The position numbers were made by a program, and so were the translations under genes. From the NCBI GenBank assembly GCA_947644475.1, contig CANRZQ010000055.1, positions 1 to 12,141 of the forward strand: a stretch of 12,141 bases of DNA. The letters are read 5' to 3'. Source of the stretch: an uncultured Muribaculaceae bacterium (GTDB lineage Bacteria; Bacteroidota; Bacteroidia; Bacteroidales; Muribaculaceae). Shown piece by piece: positions 7,013-12,141 of this stretch; position 1 is the first letter of the stretch, and every line of letters begins with the position of its first letter. The notes beneath the pieces were generated by a model. It made no database searches and was not told the DNA's origin. It was given only the letters and a program-made list of their open reading frames with translations.

Positions 7013-7063
7013 TATGGATACAAGTAAAGTCTTAGCGTATTTTTGTCAAAAATAATCCATACG

Positions 7064-7102
7064 GCGATGCGGCACGCCTCCCGGCGCACCGCACTTGCCT
7101 AT
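7064..7102. terminator. GC-rich hairpin between convergent genes, possible bidirectional terminator
   Basis: GCGG-CA-CGCC (7069-7078) pairs with GGCG-CA-CCGC (7083-7092) with a 2x2 internal mismatch. Read on the minus strand the loop is GGGA, a GNRA-type tetraloop. A T-rich stretch follows about 12 nt later on each strand (gattttttaa on plus; TTATTTTT on minus). It lies between the DUF2442 gene and the DUF4252 gene, which converge here. The T-tracts are farther away than in classical terminators, so this is a moderate call. Confidence 0.4.
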
Positions 7103-7136
7103 CGATTTTTTAACAAATCCTAATATTCTCTAATCT

Positions 7137-7625
7137 TTATTCTTTATTCTCTTTCGCAATCATTGCCGACACCTGGGCTATGTCGATGGAGCCGTTGAGC
7201 ACCACCACATTGAGTTCGCCAGGCTCGCGGGTGTAGATAATGAGATTTGAGATTTTGTTTTCGTTCTGAGGGTCGGGAGTGCCGTAGATTATCACGTTTT
7301 CGTTGTCCTCATTGGCCTCCATGAGCACGTCGGCGTTGAGCGTGGCTATGCGCTTCTCGATGGTGGGGGCTATTTTCTTTACCACGGAGGCCTTCTCGCA
7401 TGTGAGTATCTCGATGGAGTTCAGGTCGTTTATCATGGCCTTGATGTCGATGTCGTCGGAGAAATCTCCGCCTACCGAACCGGCCATTTTCAGCATTGTC
7501 TTTCCGATGTAGACCGAAGTCACGTCGTCGTTGGAGGCGATGTCGGCAAACTGTTTCTGGGCACTGCAACCGGCAGTGAACACAATGGCGAGGAGCGCCA
7601 CGATTATTGATGCTATACTTTTCAT
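7137..7625 (-). CDS. DUF4252 domain lipoprotein
   Basis: A 162-residue protein starting at ATG 7625-7623. The signal sequence ends in FTAGC with Cys20 as the lipidation site, so it is an envelope lipoprotein. The body resembles DUF4252 of Bacteroidetes: KQFADIASNDDVTSVYIGKTMLKMAG, then a central INDLNSIEILTCE, and a final NLIIYTREPGELNVVVLNGSID. DUF4252 proteins are regularly found downstream of an ECF sigma factor and an anti-sigma gene, as here, but their biochemical role is unknown. Its ATG overlaps the anti-sigma stop (ATGA), so the two are probably translationally coupled. The frame stays open further upstream in the anti-sigma region, but that extension has no coding character and the lipoprotein signal fixes the start. 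It may be an envelope target or sensor of the sigma system. Confidence 0.85.
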   Translation of the reverse strand: MKSIASIIVALLAIVFTAGCSAQKQFADIASNDDVTSVYIGKTMLKMAGSVGGDFSDDIDIKAMINDLNSIEILTCEKASVVKKIAPTIEKRIATLNADVLMEANEDNENVIIYGTPDPQNENKISNLIIYTREPGELNVVVLNGSIDIAQVSAMIAKENKE

Positions 7626-8287
7626 TGGAGTTTTGATAAAATTGTTTGTACTGATGTTATTTGGGATGTTGCAACTTCTTCTGTCTTGTCGAGCGACGAG
7701 CGCATTTTTTCCGACACCATGCACAGCAGTCCGGCGGCTATGCGTGCGGCCTCGTCGGGGTCGGTAATCTCGGTATAAGGGTCGGGAGCCTCGGCTTTTG
7801 GCTGCGCATGGCTCTCTTGCCCGGATTCGGCCAAAAGCGGCGCCGGCTCCACATCGGGAATATGCCCCGGATGCACCACCACGGTGTCGCATCGTGCCGT
7901 ATCGGCGCCTTTCTCCACCTCGGCCGTAATCTCTCCTACGGAGAAAGGCTCGGTGTCGCTCGGCGATTTTATCACCGTGATAAGGGCGAGAATCACCGCG
8001 GCTGCGGCGCCTCCGATAGCCCATGGGCGGAAACGGGACAGAAACCCGGGACGCGGCTCTGCCATAATATCCATGAGGCTGTCTTCAAGACCTGATGGAA
8101 TCTCGATGCCATCGGCATCCGGCTCTGCCATCATGCCGAACACCGTGCGCTCGGCCTCAAGATCGGCCGGAAGGCTGCCTTCGGCGAAAAGCGCGGAAAG
8201 TTCTTCTGTCTCTTCCGGTGTGGCTGTTCCGTCGTAGAAACGGTCGAGGAGCCGCCGGATTCTTGATATGCGTTCTTGGTCGATCAT
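7622..8287 (-). CDS. Membrane-anchored anti-sigma factor (putative)
   Basis: A 221-residue protein with a cytoplasmic N-terminal part (about 1-85) of helical segments typical of Bacteroidetes anti-sigma factors: RIRRLLDRFYDGTATPEETEEL at the start, then LFAEG. One transmembrane helix follows (about 89-107, rich in Ala, Val, Ile), then a periplasmic tail of about 110 residues rich in Glu, Asp and Pro. There is no zinc-binding HxxxCxxC motif. By position it should hold the preceding ECF sigma factor at the membrane. Its ATG overlaps the sigma stop (ATGA) and its own TGA overlaps the ATG of the DUF4252 gene, so the three are tightly coupled. The assignment rests on architecture and context more than on a strong motif. 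Confidence 0.8.
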   Translation of the reverse strand: MIDQERISRIRRLLDRFYDGTATPEETEELSALFAEGSLPADLEAERTVFGMMAEPDADGIEIPSGLEDSLMDIMAEPRPGFLSRFRPWAIGGAAAAVILALITVIKSPSDTEPFSVGEITAEVEKGADTARCDTVVVHPGHIPDVEPAPLLAESGQESHAQPKAEAPDPYTEITDPDEAARIAAGLLCMVSEKMRSSLDKTEEVATSQITSVQTILSKLQ

Positions 8288-8787
8288 AATGCGTTATTAT
8301 TTAAGAGGAGATTTCGTAATGTCTTGCGCGCCCGGCTAAGCAGTTGGCGCACGTTTGAATCAGAGAAGCCTGTCTGCGCGGCTATCTCGTCGTTGGTGCA
8401 GCAGGAATATGCCGACAGGCGTATCACTCGCTGCTGCGGGGCCGGGAGTGTGGCTATGGCCCGCTCGACTGCCGACTGCGACATTTGCAGCGACACCTCG
8501 TCGTCGGCCTGCTCGGCGGATGCCGGATGCCGGAAGTCGGCATTGATAGGCACATTTGCCTCCTGGCGGCTGCGGATTCTGTCGATACAGGCGTTTCTTA
8601 TGGCCTTGATGCAGAAAGACGCTGGTGAATCAACGTCGCCGAGCGATTCGCGCCGCTCCCACAGCCTTGTCACGGTATCTTGCACGGCATCGGAGGCATC
8701 GTCGGCGTTGGCAAGCATCGCCAGCGCCGCGGCATACATCCTCCGGTAATTGGCAAGGATTGTGGATTTGAATTCTTCGGCTGTCAT
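8284..8787 (-). CDS. ECF-type RNA polymerase sigma factor
   Basis: A 167-residue sigma-70-family ECF factor. The sigma2 region spans about residues 5-75, with the DAVQDTVTRLWERR core-binding motif at 33-46 and PASFCIKAIRNACIDRIRSR at 55-74. A variable linker follows (about 76-100). The sigma4 helix-turn-helix spans about 108-160: LPAPQQRVIRLSAYSCCTND, then EIAAQTGFSDSNVRQLLSRARKTL. It recruits RNA polymerase to a dedicated set of promoters, probably for envelope stress, given its membrane anti-sigma partner. It leads a three-gene cassette joined by ATGA overlaps. A likely autoregulated promoter with TTGTCAC and CGTC boxes lies just upstream. It is probably unrelated to T9SS control, because it is separated from the por operon by another gene and opposite-strand DNA. 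The target regulon cannot be seen here. Confidence 0.95.
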   Translation of the reverse strand: MTAEEFKSTILANYRRMYAAALAMLANADDASDAVQDTVTRLWERRESLGDVDSPASFCIKAIRNACIDRIRSRQEANVPINADFRHPASAEQADDEVSLQMSQSAVERAIATLPAPQQRVIRLSAYSCCTNDEIAAQTGFSDSNVRQLLSRARKTLRNLLLNNNAL

Positions 8788-8818
8788 TGCTCTTGTTTTT
8801 TTGTCGATTCACTATTAA

Positions 8819-8845
8819 GACGGCTCTCCGCCGCTTTTGTGACAA
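8819..8845 (-). promoter_or_regulatory. Predicted autoregulated ECF promoter for the sigma/anti-sigma/DUF4252 operon
   Basis: Read on the minus strand there is TTGTCACA (8845-8838), a 15-nt spacer and CGTC (8822-8819), followed by TTAATAG. This TGTCAC / CGTC pair is the form of many ECF-dependent promoters. It starts about 30 nt before the sigma ATG, so the leader would be about 25 nt. Autoregulation of the cassette is inferred from this. Confidence 0.5.
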
Positions 8846-8863
8846 CAAAATCAGATTTTTTTC

Positions 8864-8901
8864 AAAAAAAGTGACAAGGCCGGGTGGCCTCATCACTTTT
8901 T
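8864..8901 (-). terminator. Intrinsic terminator after lon (bidirectional shape)
   Basis: GTGA-CA-AGGCC (8871-8881) pairs with GGCCT-CA-TCAC (8886-8896) around a GGGT loop, with a 2x2 internal mismatch. It is flanked by A7 on the left (8864-8870) and T5 on the right (8897-8901), so either strand ends in a U-run. On the minus strand it lies about 95 nt downstream of the lon stop with seven T after the stem. It should end lon transcription before the ECF operon. Confidence 0.65.
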
Positions 8902-8914
8902 GCAGGGATTTTGC

Positions 8915-8971
8915 AGGAACACAAGTCTCCGGCTTGTGGCTTAATTTCACAAGCCGGAGGCTTGTGTTCCT
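8915..8971. repeat. Large inverted repeat with 24-bp arms and nested palindromes
   Basis: The arms at 8915-8938 and 8948-8971 are complementary over 24 positions with one mismatch (a G-U wobble in one RNA orientation), around a 9-nt loop. Each arm is itself nearly palindromic: CACAAG...CTTGTG with CCTCCGG-like centres. It lies 23 nt beyond the lon stop and before the lon terminator. No T-run follows on either strand, so it is not a plain terminator. The double palindromic unit resembles REP/BIME-like elements or a small mobile repeat, but copy number is unknown from one window. Confidence 0.75.
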
Positions 8972-8994
8972 ACATCATAACTTATACCTTATCC

Positions 8995-11400
8995 TTATAT
9001 AAGGGCGTTGGCAATCACATCGGAGGCGGTGCGGACGTATATAAAGTCGAGCCCGTCGACATACCGGCGGTCGATGTCCTCGATGTCGCGGCGATTGTCT
9101 TCCGAGAGGATTATAGTGGTGATTCCGGCTCGCTTGGCGGCCAATATCTTTTCCTTGATGCCTCCCACGGCGAGCACGCGTCCGCGCAGGGTTATCTCTC
9201 CGGTCATGGCCACACGCGGGCGAACGAGACGTCCTGTGAATGTCGACACAAGCGATGTGGCTATCGTGATGCCGGCCGACGGGCCGTCCTTTGGCACAGC
9301 TCCTTCGGGAAAGTGAAGATGCACGTCGTTTTTGGAAAATTTCTCGGGGTCGATGCCGAGTTCCCCGGCATGGCATTTCACCCATTGCAACGCGAGGGTG
9401 GCCGATTCTTTCATCACATCGCCAAGGTTGCCCGTAAGCGTTAGACGCTCGCCCTTGCCTGCGGCAAGCGACGACTCCACCATAAGGATCTCGCCGCCTA
9501 CCTGTGTCCATGCCAGGCCGGTGACAACTCCCGGGAACTCGTTGCCCTCGTATTTGTCGTGGTTGCGAAGGGGCATGCCGAGCAGGTCGTGAAGATGCGC
9601 CTTTTCCACCGGCGAGGGAAATTCCTTGCCGCTCATTATGGCCAGCACGTATTTGCGCCCTATCGTGGCCAACTGCTTCTCGAGTTGGCGCACGCCGCTT
9701 TCCGACGTATAGTTTTCTATTATGGAGTCGAGCGCCTCGCCGGAAATCTTTATGGCATCCTCGTCGATATTGAGGTCGGCGGCAACACGCGGCAGAAGGT
9801 GGCGACGCGCAATCTCCACTTTTTCTTCTTGCAGATAGCCTGAGAGGTCTATCAGCTCCATACGGTCGAGCAGCGGCGCGGCCAAGGTCTTGGTTGTGTT
9901 GGCCGTGGCTATGAACAGCACGTCGGAAAGGTCGAAATCCACATCGATGAAATTGTCGTGGAAATGGCAGTTTTGCTCCGGGTCGAGCACTTCAAGAAGC
10001 GCCGCGGCCGGGTCGCCTTTATAATCGGAGCCTATCTTGTCGACCTCATCGAGCACAAGCACGGGATTTTTCTTCCCGGCGCGTCTCATAGCCTCCATGA
10101 TGCGCCCGGGCATGGCCCCGATGTATGTACGGCGGTGGCCGCGGAGTTCGGCCTCGTCATGCAGGCCGCCAAGCGACACACGCTGGTATTCCCTGCCAAG
10201 AGCGGCGGCAATCGAGCGGCCCAGCGATGTCTTCCCCACTCCGGGAGGGCCAACCAGGCAGATTATCGGCGACTTGCCGTCGGGATTGTGCATTATCACG
10301 GCAAGTTGCTCGAGGATGCGCTCTTTCACCTTTTCAAGGCCAAAATGGTCGGAATCGAGTATCTCGGAGGCATCTTCGAGTGTCGACGCCCAGTCTGACT
10401 TTTCGGTCCAGGGCAAGTCGAGCAATGTCTCTATATAATTGTAACTTACGGCATAATCCGGGGTAGTGGCGTTGAGACGGCGCAATTTTGCCAGTTCCTT
10501 GTCGAAGGCTTTTCGTGCCGCCTCGGGAAGCGCAATGGATGCGGCTTTCTGCTCGAGCGCGTCGATTTCATCGTCGGAATCGCCGTAAAGTTGCCGCTGT
10601 ATTGTCTCCACCTGCTGTGTAAGGAACTGACGACGCTGCATCTCGTCGATATCGCTCTTGGTCATGCGCACGATATCCATGGTCATTTCCAGTTCCTGCT
10701 CTTTCTTGTTTATCAGGCCCAAGAGGCCCACGGCACGCTTGAACATGTCGCGCTCGGCAAGAAGCGGCATTTTCACCGACGGGTCCTCCGGGAAATGCGT
10801 CAGCATTGTATTCACGTTCAACGCCACATCGGCATTGCCGTCCATTGTGAGCATCATCGTCGAGAACGGGCTGTCGGTCATCTGCGCCGACATCTTGTTG
10901 GCAGTCTTCACCACGGCCGACAGAGTGAGTTCGGCGCGCTTGGTGTCGTCCGGCCTTAAATAATCCTCGAGCATCTCGACCCGTGCCGTAATGGCTCCCG
11001 CCACTTTCTTCGGCGTCTTGCTCTTGCCTAATATCCTGAACGGATCGCGGGCCACGGCAAGCATGGTCTTCTGCCCGTCGGGCAGTTCGAGCAACTTTAT
11101 CACATCGGCCACCACTCCATAAGGATAGAGCCCCTTGCGTATGGTAGGCTCGTCATCGTCGGAATCGCGCTGGCACACAACGCCTATGGGCAAACGATGC
11201 TTCTCGGCATACTCAACAATTTTCACCGAAGAATCCCTGCGCAAGGCAATCGAGGTGGTCACTCCGGGAAACAGGACAAGGTTCTTGGTGGGTAAAAGCA
11301 ACAGCTCCTCGGGATTGAGTCTCTTCTTCATTTCCTCCGCACTTAAATCTATCCGCTCCACGGCTACTCCGAATGCCATCGGGTCTTCTGTCTTTTCCAT
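8995..11400 (-). CDS. lon: ATP-dependent protease Lon (LonA, peptidase S16)
   Basis: Complete 801-residue LonA. The N-terminal substrate-binding LAN domain spans about residues 33-240 (LLLLPTKNLVLFPGV at its start), followed by a helical linker (about 240-330). The AAA+ module has Walker A GPPGVGKT (384-391), Walker B VLVLDEVDK (447-455), sensor-1 Asn501 and the Arg513 finger in LLDRME. The C-terminal proteolytic domain carries the catalytic Ser708 in PKDGPSAG and Lys751 in GGIKEK, the Ser-Lys dyad spaced 43 residues as in E. coli Lon. It degrades misfolded and selected regulatory proteins in the cytoplasm. It is transcribed alone: a promoter lies at 11439-11470 and a terminator at 8864-8901. 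The stop lies in a perfect 12-bp palindrome (CCTTATATAAGG, 8993-9004). All key residues are present and there is no sign of damage. Confidence 0.98.
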   Translation of the reverse strand: MEKTEDPMAFGVAVERIDLSAEEMKKRLNPEELLLLPTKNLVLFPGVTTSIALRRDSSVKIVEYAEKHRLPIGVVCQRDSDDDEPTIRKGLYPYGVVADVIKLLELPDGQKTMLAVARDPFRILGKSKTPKKVAGAITARVEMLEDYLRPDDTKRAELTLSAVVKTANKMSAQMTDSPFSTMMLTMDGNADVALNVNTMLTHFPEDPSVKMPLLAERDMFKRAVGLLGLINKKEQELEMTMDIVRMTKSDIDEMQRRQFLTQQVETIQRQLYGDSDDEIDALEQKAASIALPEAARKAFDKELAKLRRLNATTPDYAVSYNYIETLLDLPWTEKSDWASTLEDASEILDSDHFGLEKVKERILEQLAVIMHNPDGKSPIICLVGPPGVGKTSLGRSIAAALGREYQRVSLGGLHDEAELRGHRRTYIGAMPGRIMEAMRRAGKKNPVLVLDEVDKIGSDYKGDPAAALLEVLDPEQNCHFHDNFIDVDFDLSDVLFIATANTTKTLAAPLLDRMELIDLSGYLQEEKVEIARRHLLPRVAADLNIDEDAIKISGEALDSIIENYTSESGVRQLEKQLATIGRKYVLAIMSGKEFPSPVEKAHLHDLLGMPLRNHDKYEGNEFPGVVTGLAWTQVGGEILMVESSLAAGKGERLTLTGNLGDVMKESATLALQWVKCHAGELGIDPEKFSKNDVHLHFPEGAVPKDGPSAGITIATSLVSTFTGRLVRPRVAMTGEITLRGRVLAVGGIKEKILAAKRAGITTIILSEDNRRDIEDIDRRYVDGLDFIYVRTASDVIANALI

Positions 11401-11438
11401 TTTTTACACTATTTTTTATCAGATTTGTTTCGGGAGTG

Positions 11439-11470
11439 CAAAAATACGCATTTTTTCCGATATTTTTCAA
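11439..11470 (-). promoter_or_regulatory. Bacteroidetes-type promoter of lon
   Basis: On the minus strand TATTTTTG (11446-11439) is an exact TAnnTTTG -7 box. A TTG (11470-11468) lies 21 nt upstream as a -33 element. Transcription would start near 11433, about 30 nt before the lon ATG. The box is 45 nt from the divergent promoter of the TM2 gene. No HrcA-type CIRCE repeat was seen. Confidence 0.6.
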
Positions 11471-11491
11471 TTATAATCCGAATACATTATT

Positions 11492-11499
11492 TATATTTG
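11492..11499 (+). promoter_or_regulatory. Bacteroidetes-type promoter of the GYF_2/TM2 gene
   Basis: TATATTTG matches TAnnTTTG exactly, 41 nt before the ATG at 11541. No clear -33 TTTG is visible. It is divergent from the lon promoter in a 140-nt shared region. Confidence 0.55.
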
Positions 11500-11540
11500 C
11501 AAAAAATTAACTCCACTCTCAACTCATTATTTTAAATCTT

Positions 11541-12008
11541 ATGACTGAATATTACATTGTATATAACGGGCAGCAAGTCGGCCCTATGTCGAAAGAGGCC
11601 CTCGTTAATTACGGCCTCAATCCCAATTCACAGGTCTGGGCGCAAGGCATGCCCGCATGGGTTCCGGCCTACACCATTCCCGAACTGATGGAGGTGATCA
11701 ACACCCACCCGCTCAACACTCCCCCGCCCCATCCGGGCACCGGCTTCGACTCGCTCTCCGACACCGGCACAAGCGGCAAGAGCCGTCTCGCCGCAGGGCT
11801 GTTCGCCATAATCCTGGGCACGTTTGGCATCCAGTATTTCTACTGCGGAAAGACCGCCGGCGGCATCATCTGCATCCTGCTGTCGCTCGTGACTTGCGGA
11901 TTCTGGGGAATCATCACACTTATTCAAGGCATCTTGATGATTGTGATGAGCCAGCAGGAATTCGAGCAGAAATACGTATATTCATCCTCCACATTCCCGA
12001 TATTCTGA
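11541..12008 (+). CDS. GYF_2 (DUF4339) and TM2 domain membrane protein
   Basis: A 155-residue protein with two recognisable domains. Residues about 4-49 form a GYF_2/DUF4339 domain: YYIVYNGQQVGPMSKEAL, followed by the expected VWAQGMPAWVPA. A Pro/Gly-rich linker (about 55-80) leads to a TM2 domain (about 80-135) with two hydrophobic helices, SRLAAGLFAIILGTFGIQYFY and GGIICILLSLVTCGFWGII. The GIQYFYCGK turn between them matches the TM2 hairpin signature. Such proteins are common in Bacteroidetes, sit in the membrane with the GYF_2 domain in the cytoplasm, and have no established function; a peptide-binding adaptor role is only a guess from eukaryotic GYF domains. It is a single-gene unit with its own promoter (11492-11499) and a strong terminator. 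Confidence 0.88.
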   Translation: MTEYYIVYNGQQVGPMSKEALVNYGLNPNSQVWAQGMPAWVPAYTIPELMEVINTHPLNTPPPHPGTGFDSLSDTGTSGKSRLAAGLFAIILGTFGIQYFYCGKTAGGIICILLSLVTCGFWGIITLIQGILMIVMSQQEFEQKYVYSSSTFPIF

Positions 12009-12031
12009 TATTTCAACCCATACCTATACCA

Positions 12032-12065
12032 AACGCTCCGCAACCCCAACGGAGCGTTAATTTTT
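12032..12065 (+). terminator. Intrinsic terminator of the GYF_2/TM2 gene
   Basis: AACGCTCCG (12032-12040) pairs perfectly with CGGAGCGTT (12050-12058) around a 9-nt loop, followed by AA and five T (12061-12065). It lies 24 nt after the stop codon. This is a standard Rho-independent terminator. Confidence 0.85.
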
Positions 12066-12093
12066 CCAGCTAATCAAATTATTAACTATAAGT

Positions 12094-12141
12094 ATGTCAC
12101 AAAAGGAAGTTAATACTTTAAGTGTAGGGACGCACGGCTCG
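12094..12141 (+). CDS. Possible start of an ORF running off the window (uncertain)
   Basis: An ATG at 12094 opens a frame of 16 codons (MSQKEVNTLSVGTHGS) that is still open at the last base. No TAnnTTTG box lies between it and the preceding terminator. The last 13 bases (gacgcacggctcg) look like the left half and loop of an inverted repeat, so this could be non-coding repeat DNA rather than a gene. Not recognised. Confidence 0.2.
   Translation, partial: MSQKEVNTLSVGTHGS

Noticed and set aside
7626..8024. Upstream extension of the DUF4252 frame on the minus strand (open to 8024)
   Set aside because: It overlaps the anti-sigma gene in another frame, is rich in Arg and low in coding character, and the lipoprotein signal at 7625 gives a natural start.
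8630..8950. 106-codon minus-strand ORF through the inverted repeat and into the sigma gene
   Set aside because: It overlaps the ECF sigma frame and crosses the terminator and promoter; no recognisable domain.
8915..8971. Reading the large inverted repeat as the lon terminator
   Set aside because: No T-run follows on either strand, while a well-formed terminator with T7 lies just beyond at 8864-8901.
1..12141. CRISPR arrays, tRNA or rRNA genes, insertion sequences
   Set aside because: No regularly spaced direct repeats, no cloverleaf or rRNA strings, and no transposase or terminal repeat pairs were seen on reading both strands.

Overview
The window looks like a chromosomal segment of a Bacteroidota, most likely a member of the Bacteroidales. 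Evidence: a type IX secretion system (T9SS) core operon, Bacteroidetes-type promoters (TAnnTTTG at -7) and an ECF sigma/anti-sigma/DUF4252 cassette. Genes are GC-rich, except an AT-richer island around 6195-7130. Family or genus cannot be fixed from this sequence.

Layout: (1) 1-6194, minus strand: a tight run read from right to left, porT - porP - porK - porL - porM - porN. porN is cut by the window edge. porT and porP overlap by ATGA and the other gaps are 7-52 nt, so this looks like one transcript. It encodes the PorL/PorM proton-driven inner-membrane motor, the PorK/PorN periplasmic ring, the PorP outer-membrane component and PorT. (2) 6195-7136: an AT-richer stretch. It holds about 400 nt with three stem-loops (a possible small RNA), then a promoter, a probable fragment of a DUF4160 gene, and a complete DUF2442 + helix-turn-helix gene. 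A hairpin region follows between convergent genes. (3) 7137-8787, minus strand: an ECF sigma factor, a membrane anti-sigma factor and a DUF4252 lipoprotein, each joined to the next by an ATGA overlap, with an ECF-like promoter in front. (4) 8788-8994: a lon terminator and a 24-bp-arm inverted repeat of unknown nature. (5) 8995-11400, minus strand: complete ATP-dependent protease Lon. (6) 11401-12141: divergent promoters, a GYF_2 + TM2 membrane protein on the plus strand with a clear terminator, and the start of something cut by the window edge.

The gene set is mostly known. The parts worth a second look are non-coding or decayed: the hairpin cluster before the DUF2442 gene, the apparent DUF4160 remnant, the large inverted repeat after lon, and porT sitting at the head of the porPKLMN operon.
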